Below are positions 1-7,252 of a stretch of 60,773 bases of DNA, in pieces. A program made the position numbers and the translations under genes. The first letter of the stretch is position 1. Every line of letters starts with the position of its first letter. Below the pieces are notes generated by a model. It saw nothing but the letters and a program-made list of their open reading frames with translations. It was not told where the DNA came from and ran no database searches. Origin of the DNA: a virus; the IMG/VR virus record IMGVR_UViG_3300042691_012577, positions 1 to 60,773 of that record. One strand, 5' to 3'.

Positions 1-671
1 CGACCGACTTAGTACACCGACTGCGCGACCGCAGCTACGCCAGTAAGTTCCCTGACCCGCTGGTGGAGGAAGCCGCCGACGAGATTGAGCGGCTGAAGCA
101 ACGGGCTGCGGAACTTGCTTATTCCAAAGAGCAGCTAGAGATTAGGGTCTTGGATCTGATAATGACGCGGGCAAAGAACGCTATGGTCACCCTCACCGAC
201 GCGGAGCGGGAGGCGATCAAAAGTGCGGAGTCGGATTACTCTGACAATGACATGGACGCAGGGTGTTGGCAGATCGCCGCCACGCTGCGCGGCCTGCTGG
301 AGCGGACGAATCATGACGCTGTGCCGGAAGCGAAAGCCGACTTGCCCGACGAACGTCCGCCAAATGCGGTGTCAGCAAACGGGGGAACCCCGGGTGCTGC
401 TAGTCGGGATGGCAGCGGCACCGGCAATACACAAGAGCCGGTGGCGTGGGCGGTTGTGTCGGACAGCAAAGAGGAGATCGACTGCGAGTTCGTCTACCCA
501 GACCGAGAAACCGCTGGAGACGTTGCCCTAGACATCAACGGAGGCGTCGTTCCCCTCTACCGCTCACCCACCCTCACCGACGAGGAGCGGAAGGCGGTGG
601 AGTGGTTCGCGGCATACGGTGCTGGCGACCACGCCGCCACGCTGCGCGGACTGCTGGAGCGGACGAAATGA
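1..671 (+). CDS. Repeat-containing hypothetical protein (5' end lies across the contig junction)
   Basis: The frame is open from base 1 and continues the ATG at 60701 once the 69-base terminal repeat is joined, so this is the 3' part of one gene. The N-terminal third is charged and probably a coiled coil. Two copies of a module starting LTDxER and ending AATLRGLLER lie at about 192-308 and 573-668. A Gly/Ser/Pro-rich linker separates them, followed by a segment containing EPVAWAVV. No enzyme motif is visible. Its stop overlaps the next ATG (ATGA). Function unknown; coding is supported by the coupling and by the preserved repeat. Confidence 0.75.
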   Translation, partial: TDLVHRLRDRSYASKFPDPLVEEAADEIERLKQRAAELAYSKEQLEIRVLDLIMTRAKNAMVTLTDAEREAIKSAESDYSDNDMDAGCWQIAATLRGLLERTNHDAVPEAKADLPDERPPNAVSANGGTPGAASRDGSGTGNTQEPVAWAVVSDSKEEIDCEFVYPDRETAGDVALDINGGVVPLYRSPTLTDEERKAVEWFAAYGAGDHAATLRGLLERTK

Positions 672-877
672 CTTGTCCAATCTGCGACCACAAGCCGATG
701 AACTGCGACTGCACGCCGCGAGAGCGGGCGATGTGGCGGGAACTGCAAGAGCGTGAAGACACGCCAACTCTAGTCCTGACGAGCGCGGAGCGCGGAGCGA
801 TTGGGCGGTTGATCGGCATCATGGGGCCGTGCGCGGATGCCGCCACTCTTCGCGGACTGCTGGAGCGGCTGGGATGA
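668..877 (+). CDS. Small Cys-rich protein with one AATLRGLLER module
   Basis: A 69-residue protein beginning with CPICDHKPMNCDC, which could bind a metal. It ends with a third copy of the LTSAER...AATLRGLLER module found twice in the preceding gene. The ATG overlaps the upstream stop (ATGA), and its own stop overlaps the next ATG the same way. No function is recognised. The shared module suggests duplication or partner binding rather than catalysis. Confidence 0.6.
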   Translation: MTCPICDHKPMNCDCTPRERAMWRELQEREDTPTLVLTSAERGAIGRLIGIMGPCADAATLRGLLERLG

Positions 878-1020
878 GCCGAACGCTAATCCTCGTTACC
901 ACAGGGATCTACATTTGGATCGCCATAGACCAACTGTCCAAACGGAACTACCCGATGTTTACGTGCTACGCCGGCTACGCATTCGCCAACGCGGGGCTGT
1001 ATGCCATGGCAAGCCACTAA
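874..1020 (+). CDS. Small membrane protein
   Basis: A 48-residue protein beginning MSRTLILVTTGIYIWIAI, which is one clear hydrophobic N-terminal segment, followed by a second weakly hydrophobic stretch. It starts on an ATGA overlap with the preceding gene and ends the first operon. It could be a holin-like or inner-membrane accessory peptide, but size and hydrophobicity are the only evidence. Confidence 0.55.
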   Translation: MSRTLILVTTGIYIWIAIDQLSKRNYPMFTCYAGYAFANAGLYAMASH

Positions 1021-1022
1021 AA

Positions 1023-1043
1023 TGAACGCTGGACGGGCGTTCA
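1023..1043 (+). terminator. Stem-loop after the first operon
   Basis: TGAACGC and GCGTTCA form a 7-bp stem with a 7-base loop, three bases after the stop at 1020. There is no T-run, so intrinsic termination is doubtful. A possible promoter (TGGACG at 1030, TACAAT at 1054) overlaps it. Confidence 0.3.
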
Positions 1044-1361
1044 CTTAAAGGCGTACAATCGGGACACTGATAGTCAACGGGCCGCAGATCGCAAATTTGA
1101 GGCCCTGACAGGCACTGTTGCCACGGATGGCCTGAAGATCGGCCCCCCGCCAAGGTCCGCTTGTGGGACGCCAGCCTCGCCAGAGGCCAAAGAGGGGGCA
1201 GTAAAACCCAGGAATGGGTGCGCGAATAGCAGGGCATGCTGCCGACTCCAGCCCTGACTCTAGGCATTGGCCCGTCGCGCCGGGGCGAAGGATGCGAAGG
1301 CCGTGGACCCCGTCATCAATTACGCACGCCCACTATGTACGCGGCTCCACCGTTTGTACGC

Positions 1362-1379
1362 GCGACTCTTCGGAGTCGC
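1362..1379 (+). other. Perfect hairpin with TTCG tetraloop
   Basis: GCGACTC-TTCG-GAGTCGC forms a 7-bp stem closed by a UUCG-type loop, which is very stable as RNA. It lies between two CGTTTGTACG repeats and upstream of the nuclease gene at 1461. No U-tract follows, so it is more likely a structured RNA element than a terminator. Confidence 0.45.
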
Positions 1380-1398
1380 TATGCCCGCTCACCGCCGT

Positions 1399-1427
1399 TT
1401 GTACGGTTGTAATTGTTCAGTTACACT
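1399..1427 (+). promoter_or_regulatory. Predicted sigma70-type promoter
   Basis: TTGTAC and TACACT are separated by 17 bases, 34 bases before the GTG at 1461. It would start the nuclease and protease operon. The -35 box is poor and the -10 box fair. Confidence 0.4.
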
Positions 1428-1460
1428 GCCGCCCCGCCTGGAGGGATACAGGCGTGATGC

Positions 1461-1994
1461 GTGGCGGATCTGGAGTGCGGCAAGTGCCGATGCATTAAGC
1501 CGGAAGAAGCGTTTGCCACTAGCGGCACGCGGCCAACGGGACGCCAGCTTTGGTGCCGGTCATGCGCTTCGGCCTACGCAAAGGAACGTTACCGGAAGCG
1601 CAGCCAGCGGACGCAAGTAGCGTCCTGCAAGACATGCGTTTCTTGCGGGTGCTTCCTTCCCGCCAGTGAGTTCACACGGTGGGCGTTATCTGACGATCTG
1701 TTGCGCGACAAGTGCAAGCAGTGCGTCAGCGTTGAAAAAAGAGGCGACAAGTACGGCCTCTGCGAAGAGGAGGTGTTGCACTACCTCCGTGTGCCGCAAT
1801 GCCAAAATCCCCACTGCGGCAAGGTCTTCGCCTCTGACTCCGAGGTCCAGTTCGACCACTGCCACCTGACCGGCGCGGTTCGCGGAGTCCTGTGCAGTAA
1901 GTGCAACACAGCCGCTGGCCACGGTGGCGAGGCGGAACTACGCCGTATTCGCGGCCTTGTCATGTACCTGGAGCGTCACAGTGAACAAGGATGA
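1461..1994 (+). CDS. Endonuclease VII-like HNH nuclease
   Basis: A 177-residue protein. The C-terminal half has the recombination endonuclease VII signature FDHCHLTGAVRGVLCSKCN, in which the His residues and Asn form the beta-beta-alpha-metal site. The N-terminal half has repeated CxxC pairs (CGKCRC, CRSC, CVSCGC, CKQC) that probably bind zinc. Such enzymes cut branched or mismatched DNA and help debranch phage DNA before packaging. The GTG start is used because no in-frame ATG precedes the first Cys pair. The stop overlaps the next gene, also an HNH-type protein. Confidence 0.8.
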   Translation: MADLECGKCRCIKPEEAFATSGTRPTGRQLWCRSCASAYAKERYRKRSQRTQVASCKTCVSCGCFLPASEFTRWALSDDLLRDKCKQCVSVEKRGDKYGLCEEEVLHYLRVPQCQNPHCGKVFASDSEVQFDHCHLTGAVRGVLCSKCNTAAGHGGEAELRRIRGLVMYLERHSEQG

Positions 1995-2379
1995 GCGCGC
2001 TGCGCTGATCGGATGGGTGCAGGAGCATCGGTGCTGCGCCGTCTGCTGGTGGCCAGAGTCTGACGGGAGGAGAAGGCTGGAGGTCCACCACCTCTGCGGC
2101 GGCGCTAGCCGCAAGCACGACATACGGAATTACCTCCGTCTGTGCGAGCGCTGCCATGGAATCCTCCACAGCGGCAAGATTTACAGTGGACTGCCCGATG
2201 TGAACAGGCGTATACTGCTCACCTGCAAGCAGGAGTGCGACCCGGATAACTACGATCCGGAGTACCTCGCCAGCCTGAAACATAAAAAACATTTGGGTTA
2301 CGAACCAGAACCAGTGCCCGAGTACTACCTGGAGGAGAGGGATAGGAACGTGGGATCGTGGAATCGTCGGACCCCCTGA
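1981..2379 (+). CDS. HNH endonuclease
   Basis: A 132-residue protein with CCAVCW, LEVHHL and LRLCERCHGILHSG in order. This is the layout of a zinc-stapled HNH nuclease: first Cys pair, catalytic HH, second Cys pair with the final His. The charged C-terminal third is not recognised. The GTG start at 1981 overlaps the preceding stop by 14 bases. It may act in DNA processing or as a homing-type nuclease; two adjacent HNH genes are unusual. Confidence 0.7.
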   Translation: MNKDERAALIGWVQEHRCCAVCWWPESDGRRRLEVHHLCGGASRKHDIRNYLRLCERCHGILHSGKIYSGLPDVNRRILLTCKQECDPDNYDPEYLASLKHKKHLGYEPEPVPEYYLEERDRNVGSWNRRTP

Positions 2380-2429
2380 GTTGCCAAGTAATACGGGTCA
2401 CGCGACCCAATACATTGCTGATCCGAGTT

Positions 2430-2738
2430 ATGAATCCTGCCTTACAGTCAGCGATAACCACTTACCTCGTCCTGCACGGGGTGCGGTGTGATAAGTCTGC
2501 CAGCGCAGAGATCATTGACTGGCTGGAGATTCATGGGGACTTTCAGCGTTTCTCGCTGCGGGTCTGCGACTGGGTCCGCGACTCTTTCGGCCGGGTGCTA
2601 GGCGACCTGTTCGACCGGCGCACGGGCGAGTGCCTGACCGAATACCTGTTGCAGCGCGGCGTTGCCGCAGTCCGCGACAGGCACTTGGAGTCCGTGATGA
2701 TCGACCTCCTCAACTCTCCGGAGCCAGACGAACCATGA
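2430..2738 (+). CDS. Hypothetical protein
   Basis: A 102-residue protein, MNPALQSAITTYLVLHGV..., mostly helical and mildly acidic, with no recognised domain. I place the start at ATG 2430. A GTG at 2358 in the same frame would add 24 residues and overlap the HNH gene, but those residues look unlike the rest. A short inverted repeat (GGGTC-acgc-GACCC, 2395-2408) lies just upstream. The stop overlaps the next start (ATGA). Confidence 0.55.
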   Translation: MNPALQSAITTYLVLHGVRCDKSASAEIIDWLEIHGDFQRFSLRVCDWVRDSFGRVLGDLFDRRTGECLTEYLLQRGVAAVRDRHLESVMIDLLNSPEPDEP

Positions 2739-2977
2739 ACGCAGGCGGGCACTGGAAGACGAACACCCACAACATCACCGTCTACTGGCCAGACCAAGGG
2801 CAGAACCGAAACTTCAACACTTGGGGTCTGGTTGGAACGTGGATCTCCCAGAACGAAAAGGTTCTAAACAAGCAACCCGAGACTAAGGTCTGCCAGCTTC
2901 TGTCTGAACAGTTCCCGTACTTGGAACTCATCGAATGCCGTGACTTCTCTGGCCGCGCCGCGAGGCTGACGAAATGA
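2735..2977 (+). CDS. Hypothetical protein
   Basis: An 80-residue protein with aromatic and Asn-rich content near the N-terminus. It is coupled to both neighbours by ATGA overlaps, which is the main support for coding. It sits directly before a resolvase-like nuclease. No domain is recognised. Confidence 0.55.
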   Translation: MNAGGHWKTNTHNITVYWPDQGQNRNFNTWGLVGTWISQNEKVLNKQPETKVCQLLSEQFPYLELIECRDFSGRAARLTK

Positions 2978-3369
2978 CCCAAAGCCGGGCCAAGGGGAAA
3001 AGAGGCGAGTTGGAAGCGTCTAAGGAATGGTCGCGTGTCATGGGCGGCGCCTGCCGCCGAGGCCAGCAATTCGCCGGGGGAAACGACAGTCCAGACCTTG
3101 TCCACGATTTCGCGGGCATTCATCTGGAGGTGAAGCGGACCGAGCGCGGCAACCCGTACCTGTGGCTGAAGCAAGCGATTGCCGACTGCCAGGGCCGGGT
3201 GCCCGTCATCCTGCATCGCCGCTCAAACCAGCCGTGGATCGTTGTGGTGAGGCTAGACGATGTCCCGCGATTCGTGCTGGAGGCGCAAGCTGGTCCGCAG
3301 GCTCAGACGCTGGGCGGCGGAAAGGTTCCCGGCCACGATCCCGGTGCGGGTGTATCTCCTGCCCCCTGA
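2974..3369 (+). CDS. PD-(D/E)XK nuclease, Holliday-junction-resolvase-like
   Basis: A 131-residue protein with the catalytic outline of a small PD-(D/E)XK nuclease. The order is an early Glu in GKRGELEASK, then NDSPDLVHDF, then IHLEVKRTE, and a following helix with a Gln (LKQA). This is typical of phage resolvases that cut four-way junctions or debranch DNA. The last 35 or so residues are Gly/Pro/Gln-rich and overlap the next gene, which starts 110 bases before this stop. They may be poorly constrained. Confidence 0.7.
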   Translation: MTQSRAKGKRGELEASKEWSRVMGGACRRGQQFAGGNDSPDLVHDFAGIHLEVKRTERGNPYLWLKQAIADCQGRVPVILHRRSNQPWIVVVRLDDVPRFVLEAQAGPQAQTLGGGKVPGHDPGAGVSPAP

Positions 3370-3610
3370 CCGGATGGACGGAGCCTATGGCTATTGCAAT
3401 CTGGACGATGACCACGAACGCGCCACGATCTGGTTGGTCAACACCATGGACCGTGGCCAGCTTGTGGAAACTTTTTGCGAGGAGTGGGCGCATCTGCGGT
3501 GCGCGAACCTAGTAGATACGGAGGACCATGCCGATGACACAGACCACCACCCTTCCTTCTGGGCAGAGTACGGACGGATCACGCTCGCGAGTAGAGGCAT
3601 TGCTTGGTGA
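3260..3610 (+). CDS. Metalloprotease-like protein with an altered zinc site
   Basis: A 116-residue protein. Its ETFCEEWAHLRC and DHHPSFWAEYGRI segments resemble small phage proteins with HEWAH followed by a DHxxxFW region, in an SprT/HExxH-like arrangement. Here the first His of HExxH reads Glu (EEWAH), so zinc binding may be changed or lost. It overlaps the resolvase gene by 110 bases in another frame. Assignment rests on a remembered motif pattern, not a search. Confidence 0.5.
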   Translation: MSRDSCWRRKLVRRLRRWAAERFPATIPVRVYLLPPDRMDGAYGYCNLDDDHERATIWLVNTMDRGQLVETFCEEWAHLRCANLVDTEDHADDTDHHPSFWAEYGRITLASRGIAW

Positions 3611-3926
3611 GTTGTCGGCGCTTCTCGTCAGCGACCCCTATTGGCCGATCATCCTGCGTCTGTACCGGCTTCTCAGCCGCAAGCGGAACTACTACGGGTG
3701 CGGTCTGAACCCGCTGGAAAACGCACTGGGTGTGCGGGACGAGGGGATTGAGCCTTGGAAATACCAGCTAGCCAGAATCGGGGAGAAGTGCCGTCGCTGC
3801 CGTGGCCCTCTGCGGACAATAGATATACAGGAAACCCTGTCGGATATCGCCGGTCACGCCGTTGTAGGAATTGCGGTTCTCAATGCCGAGTCTGAAGGAC
3901 ATACAAATGAATCTGAAGATCGTTAA
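3528..3926 (+). CDS. MazG-like / DUF1599-type protein
   Basis: A 132-residue protein. The segment RKRNYYGCGLNPLENALGV, then EPWKYQLARIGEKCRR and a final helix DIAGHAVVGIAVL, follow the pattern of DUF1599 (nucleotide-modification-associated) proteins. These resemble all-alpha NTP pyrophosphatases. Such enzymes may hydrolyse or modify nucleotides. The first 20 residues are Thr/Ser-rich and overlap the previous gene. A second ATG at 3534 is possible. Confidence 0.5.
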   Translation: MPMTQTTTLPSGQSTDGSRSRVEALLGELSALLVSDPYWPIILRLYRLLSRKRNYYGCGLNPLENALGVRDEGIEPWKYQLARIGEKCRRCRGPLRTIDIQETLSDIAGHAVVGIAVLNAESEGHTNESEDR

Positions 3927-4239
3927 ATGGCTTCTCGCCCACCAGTCTGCGCTGCTGAAAGTCGTGGAAATCGCCAAGGGCTACGACAAGACCAAGCCAT
4001 GGGTTGTGCAATGGGATGTCGTTGACAAGATCGCCCGCACCGTCCTGCCGATCATGGAGGCAGAACTGGCTACGCCCAAGACGCTGGCCGTGGATGAGCC
4101 GGTGGCCGACCGCGAGGTTCAGATCCTCGCCCTCCAGACGCATTACGCCGCGCTGGGGATCGACTGGAAGCTGGTGGTGGAGGTGATCATCCCGCTGATC
4201 GTCGCCCTCCTGCGGGCGATCTCTGGCACAGAAGAATGA
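3907..4239 (+). CDS. Hypothetical protein with C-terminal membrane segment
   Basis: A 110-residue protein starting MNLKIVKWLL. A strongly hydrophobic stretch near the C-terminus (VVEVIIPLIVALLRAI) suggests a tail anchor or membrane helix. The start overlaps the preceding stop by 20 bases; the stop overlaps the protease ATG. It may help place or export the downstream protease, but this is inference from order alone. Confidence 0.5.
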   Translation: MNLKIVKWLLAHQSALLKVVEIAKGYDKTKPWVVQWDVVDKIARTVLPIMEAELATPKTLAVDEPVADREVQILALQTHYAALGIDWKLVVEVIIPLIVALLRAISGTEE

Positions 4240-5174
4240 GCTTCGTCCACCTCCCTCCCTACCGTGTTACTGGTTACCCACTCGCCGCTCAGAGCGAGGG
4301 TGTGGACTGGGGCCTGTCTGCCTACGGCGTTCCCGCGCTGTGGCAGAGGTATCGGGGCGAAGGCGTGACGGTCGCTGTTGTGGACAGCGGTGTCGCCAAG
4401 CATTTTGCGCTGGACGAAGCCGTCGTTGACTATCGGAACTTCACGACGGACAGCGATATCCACGACACGCTGGGGCACGGCACTCACTGTGCTGGCGTGA
4501 TCGGTGCGAGGACCGGCGCGGCCAAGGGGGTTGCCCCGAAGGCAAAATTGTTGAGTCTAAAAGTTCTTGGGCACAGCGGCATGGGCAGCAACGATGCCGT
4601 GGCCCAGGCCGTGACGTTCGCGACCGAGGCCAAGGTAGACATCATCTCCATGTCGCTTGGGTCAGTGCGGCCGGATGACCGTGTACACACCGCGATCAAA
4701 GCGGCGTACGACAAGGGGATCATCGTAGTCTGTGCAGCCGGGAACGATGGCGGGTCGGTGAACTACCCGGCCGCGTTCCCGGAGACTATCGCGGTTGGCG
4801 CCGTGGATCGCAGCGGCAACGTGTGCGAGTTCTCTTCCCGTGGGAGGGAGATCGCCGTCGCCGCCCCCGGCGCCGACATCACTTCGACATGGCTGGCCAA
4901 CGGCTACGCCACGATCAGCGGCACCTCAATGGCGGCTCCGTTCGTCGCTGGCATCCTCGCGCTCTATGTCTCCGCATGCAAGCACGACGGCGACAAGGTC
5001 GATCACTCGCATGTCACCGATGCCCTTGCAAGGACATGCAAGGACGTTGGCGCTACCGGACGCGACGATGTCTACGGCTGGGGCCTGTTGGACCCGCACA
5101 AGCTGCTCACCTATGAGGTCCGACCGAACGTGGCAGGCGTAACGATTTTCATACCTGGAGCAAAGATCCTGTGA
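4236..5174 (+). CDS. Subtilisin-like serine protease (S8 family)
   Basis: A 312-residue protein with the complete S8 catalytic set in the expected order: Asp50 in VAVVDSGV, His81 in GHGTHCAG, oxyanion Asn170 in AAGNDGG and Ser231 in SGTSMAAP. It should hydrolyse peptide bonds. The length matches a bare catalytic domain; there is no clear signal peptide or long propeptide. Subtilases are rare in phages. Neighbours include small membrane proteins, an exported protein and a papain-like protease, which suggests attack on a proteinaceous surface layer, particle maturation or lysis. ATGA coupling to the upstream gene. Confidence 0.93.
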   Translation: MSFVHLPPYRVTGYPLAAQSEGVDWGLSAYGVPALWQRYRGEGVTVAVVDSGVAKHFALDEAVVDYRNFTTDSDIHDTLGHGTHCAGVIGARTGAAKGVAPKAKLLSLKVLGHSGMGSNDAVAQAVTFATEAKVDIISMSLGSVRPDDRVHTAIKAAYDKGIIVVCAAGNDGGSVNYPAAFPETIAVGAVDRSGNVCEFSSRGREIAVAAPGADITSTWLANGYATISGTSMAAPFVAGILALYVSACKHDGDKVDHSHVTDALARTCKDVGATGRDDVYGWGLLDPHKLLTYEVRPNVAGVTIFIPGAKIL

Positions 5175-5383
5175 CCCCCGCGCAGATTGGTTCCCTGTGT
5201 TTCTTGGCGGCTGTCGCCGCGTGGCTGTACTGGCCGTCCATCGTGGCGGTCTTTCCAAAGAAGACCCCGAGCATCTTGGGCCAGATTGAGGATGTGATTT
5301 CCATCCGCGATTCACACCGCGACGAGGAGGTTACCAAAGCATGCAACGCTCTGTTGGCAGTGCTGTTGCGGGTGAGCAAGTGA
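5171..5383 (+). CDS. Small single-span membrane protein
   Basis: A 70-residue protein starting on GTG in a GTGA overlap with the protease stop. The N-terminus (IGSLCFLAAVAAWLYWPSIV) is one hydrophobic helix; the remainder is soluble and charged. Placement between a protease and an exported protein fits a lysis or export accessory, but no family is recognised. Confidence 0.6.
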   Translation: MTPAQIGSLCFLAAVAAWLYWPSIVAVFPKKTPSILGQIEDVISIRDSHRDEEVTKACNALLAVLLRVSK

Positions 5384-5784
5384 AGCACATCATTCTCACC
5401 GCCGTCGCCTTGGCTGTTGTCTGGTTTTCCTTTGTTCCAGCCAAGGTGCCCGTGGCCCCCGGCCCGGTGACTGTCGCGCTGGCAAAGGCAGACCATGCGG
5501 ACAGGGTGAAGGTCGGCAGCATCTACCGTGCGCTGGCTGACATCACGGAGCGTGACGGCGGAACGCAGATCACGACTCTGTCGATCTGGAGAACGTGCCA
5601 CTCCAGCGTCCTGCGGCTAGCTGTCGGCGGCACCGATCTGCCGGGCAAGTACCCCGGCCTGGACATTGCCGTGGAGAAAGTCCTGTCCACGCACTTCCCG
5701 CTGGGCGATGTCCCCATGACAAAGGAACTGGCGGGCAAGATTTCCGCCGCATGCGAGGAGGTCGCGAAGCAAAGTGGCGGATGA
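5380..5784 (+). CDS. Exported protein with signal peptide
   Basis: A 134-residue protein starting on GTG 5380, which overlaps the previous stop. That start gives a textbook signal sequence: MKHIILTAVALAVVWF followed by a small-residue region near VPA. An in-frame ATG at 5341 would bury it. The mature part has three Cys and is probably periplasmic or extracellular. Sitting between two protease genes, it may be an inhibitor, chaperone or substrate-binding partner. Function unknown. Confidence 0.65.
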   Translation: MKHIILTAVALAVVWFSFVPAKVPVAPGPVTVALAKADHADRVKVGSIYRALADITERDGGTQITTLSIWRTCHSSVLRLAVGGTDLPGKYPGLDIAVEKVLSTHFPLGDVPMTKELAGKISAACEEVAKQSGG

Positions 5785-6736
5785 CGATTTTGTACTAGAC
5801 ACGCCGTACTCGCTACTCAATGCGTACGCGAACCAGGGCCTCGTTGGATACATCAATGACCCGCGTGCGCGGAATGAGTTCCTAGAGTCGCAGAAGTACC
5901 AGTACTTCGACGAGCCAAACATCCGTGGCGTTGGCGCGGGGAAGCGGTCGCTGCTGTTCGCCTACCTGTTGAAGGTGGACCCCGGCGCCTTCTCCGAAAA
6001 ACAAACCACAGGCGACTGTGTGTCCCATGGTTCCCGTAATTGCAGGGACATGACACGCGCCGCCGGGATGTTTGCGCGCAACGAGCCGTACAGCTTCTAC
6101 AAGCGTGGCTCCACTGAGCCGACATACGGTTCGCGTGGTCACGGTGGCCAGGGCATGTCTCCAGCGCAGGCCAGCCGCTTTGAGCGTGACGTTGGATTCC
6201 TCGCGAGAGAGAAGTTTCCGCCGGTCGATCTGTCGAAGTATGACTCCACCATCGGCACAAGATGGGGAACGTCAGGCGTCCCGTCCGCAGTGCAAGAACT
6301 GTGCAAGCGGAACAAGGTTGGCAGGATCACGCTGGTGAAAAACCAAGCTGATCTGATGGACGCCATGTCCAACGGCTACGCCGCACACTCCGGTCAGTAC
6401 GCTGCGTGGAGCGCCGCGCCGAACGACAAGCACTACCACTCGCGTGTGAGCCCCGGATGGAATCACGACATGGCGATTGGCGGCTACGACGATACGAAAT
6501 CTTTCTGGCCGTTCCGCGTTTGGTTCGTGATGAATTCCTGGGGTGCGTGGAACCAGCCGCCGAAGCAGTGGCCTTCCGACTACCCGCCATGGGTGCCGGG
6601 AATGATCGTCGTGAAAGACGATGACTTCCAAGTTTGCTTGGACAACCAGGACTGCTGGGTCTACGGGAACATCGACGGCTACCCGCCGCAGAAGTTGCCT
6701 GACTATGGAACGATTGGACTACTGAATGTTGAGTGA
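5774..6736 (+). CDS. Papain-like cysteine protease (C1-type)
   Basis: A 320-residue protein. Catalytic residues appear in papain order: Cys82 in TGDCVSHG, His231 in WNHDMAIGGYDD and Asn254 in FVMNSWGAWN. The Gly before the Cys and the NSWG motif are diagnostic. There is no signal peptide. Phage members of this fold are often virion-associated or lytic peptidases. Here it follows a subtilase and an exported protein, so a role in breaching the envelope is plausible. GTG start overlapping the upstream stop. Confidence 0.85.
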   Translation: MADDDFVLDTPYSLLNAYANQGLVGYINDPRARNEFLESQKYQYFDEPNIRGVGAGKRSLLFAYLLKVDPGAFSEKQTTGDCVSHGSRNCRDMTRAAGMFARNEPYSFYKRGSTEPTYGSRGHGGQGMSPAQASRFERDVGFLAREKFPPVDLSKYDSTIGTRWGTSGVPSAVQELCKRNKVGRITLVKNQADLMDAMSNGYAAHSGQYAAWSAAPNDKHYHSRVSPGWNHDMAIGGYDDTKSFWPFRVWFVMNSWGAWNQPPKQWPSDYPPWVPGMIVVKDDDFQVCLDNQDCWVYGNIDGYPPQKLPDYGTIGLLNVE

Positions 6737-6974
6737 AATCTTTTTCTTGCTGGCCGTCGATGACATCCCGGCGAAGGTGTCGGCGGAAGTCGCCTACTCG
6801 CTGCTGAAGCCGGTGCCTGTGGTGAGCAAGTGCTGCGGTCAGTGCAAGGGTGGCGTGATCATTCACGGCGACGGGCACCAGACCCCCTGCCCATGCCCTG
6901 CGAACTGCAAGTGTCGGACGAAATCGATCCTTCTTCCGGGGTGCAAGACATGTCCGTCACCGCAGAGCAAGTAG
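6726..6974 (+). CDS. Cys-rich small protein
   Basis: An 82-residue protein whose C-terminal half carries CCGQC, GDGHQTPCPCPANCKC and PGCKTC, nine Cys with one conserved-looking GDGH. This suggests one or two metal sites or disulfides. The N-terminus MLSEIFFLLAV is hydrophobic but short. It overlaps both neighbours. No family name is certain. Confidence 0.55.
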   Translation: MLSEIFFLLAVDDIPAKVSAEVAYSLLKPVPVVSKCCGQCKGGVIIHGDGHQTPCPCPANCKCRTKSILLPGCKTCPSPQSK

Positions 6975-7252
6975 CGGAGGAGTGCGTTCGACAGTCCGGT
7001 GCTGGACGATTCAGCAAACACGCCCGCCTTGTTGCGATGGTCGCAATCGCCAAGCTGCCAGAGGGCGAGGTCGATCTTGCCGCCTACCGCGCCGAGGTCC
7101 GCAAGGAATGCAAGGACCGCTACGGCTCAGTCCTCCTGCTCATTGTCCTACCGATACTCGTCAACCTCGTCACCGCATGGATCATTCGATGGATGACCAC
7201 CAAAGGATTGCCGCTGAAAAGTTTGAGGAGTCAGGCGCAGGCCGCACTCTGA
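6950..7252 (+). CDS. Small membrane protein
   Basis: A 100-residue protein starting MSVTAEQVAEECVRQ, with a strong C-terminal transmembrane segment (VLLLIVLPILVNLVTAWII) followed by a basic tail. One-span topology and position in the lysis-like block make it a holin or anchor candidate. It overlaps the preceding gene by 25 bases and the next by 64. Confidence 0.55.
   Translation: MSVTAEQVAEECVRQSGAGRFSKHARLVAMVAIAKLPEGEVDLAAYRAEVRKECKDRYGSVLLLIVLPILVNLVTAWIIRWMTTKGLPLKSLRSQAQAAL

Larger units (their letters stand above)
1021..1460 (+). other. Intergenic region with hairpins and a promoter
   Basis: About 440 bases without a convincing gene. It holds a 7-bp inverted repeat just after the preceding stop (1023-1043), an 18-base sequence also found inverted at 21964-21981, two direct copies of CGTTTGTACG (1351, 1396) and a UUCG-loop hairpin between them. 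A likely promoter lies at 1399-1427. Reading frames on either strand look like out-of-frame noise. A small RNA is possible but unproven. Confidence 0.5.

Noticed and set aside
1267-1620. A 117-codon frame overlapping the first nuclease gene
   Set aside because: Out of frame with the endonuclease VII motif and Arg/Pro/Ala-rich, typical of a shadow frame.
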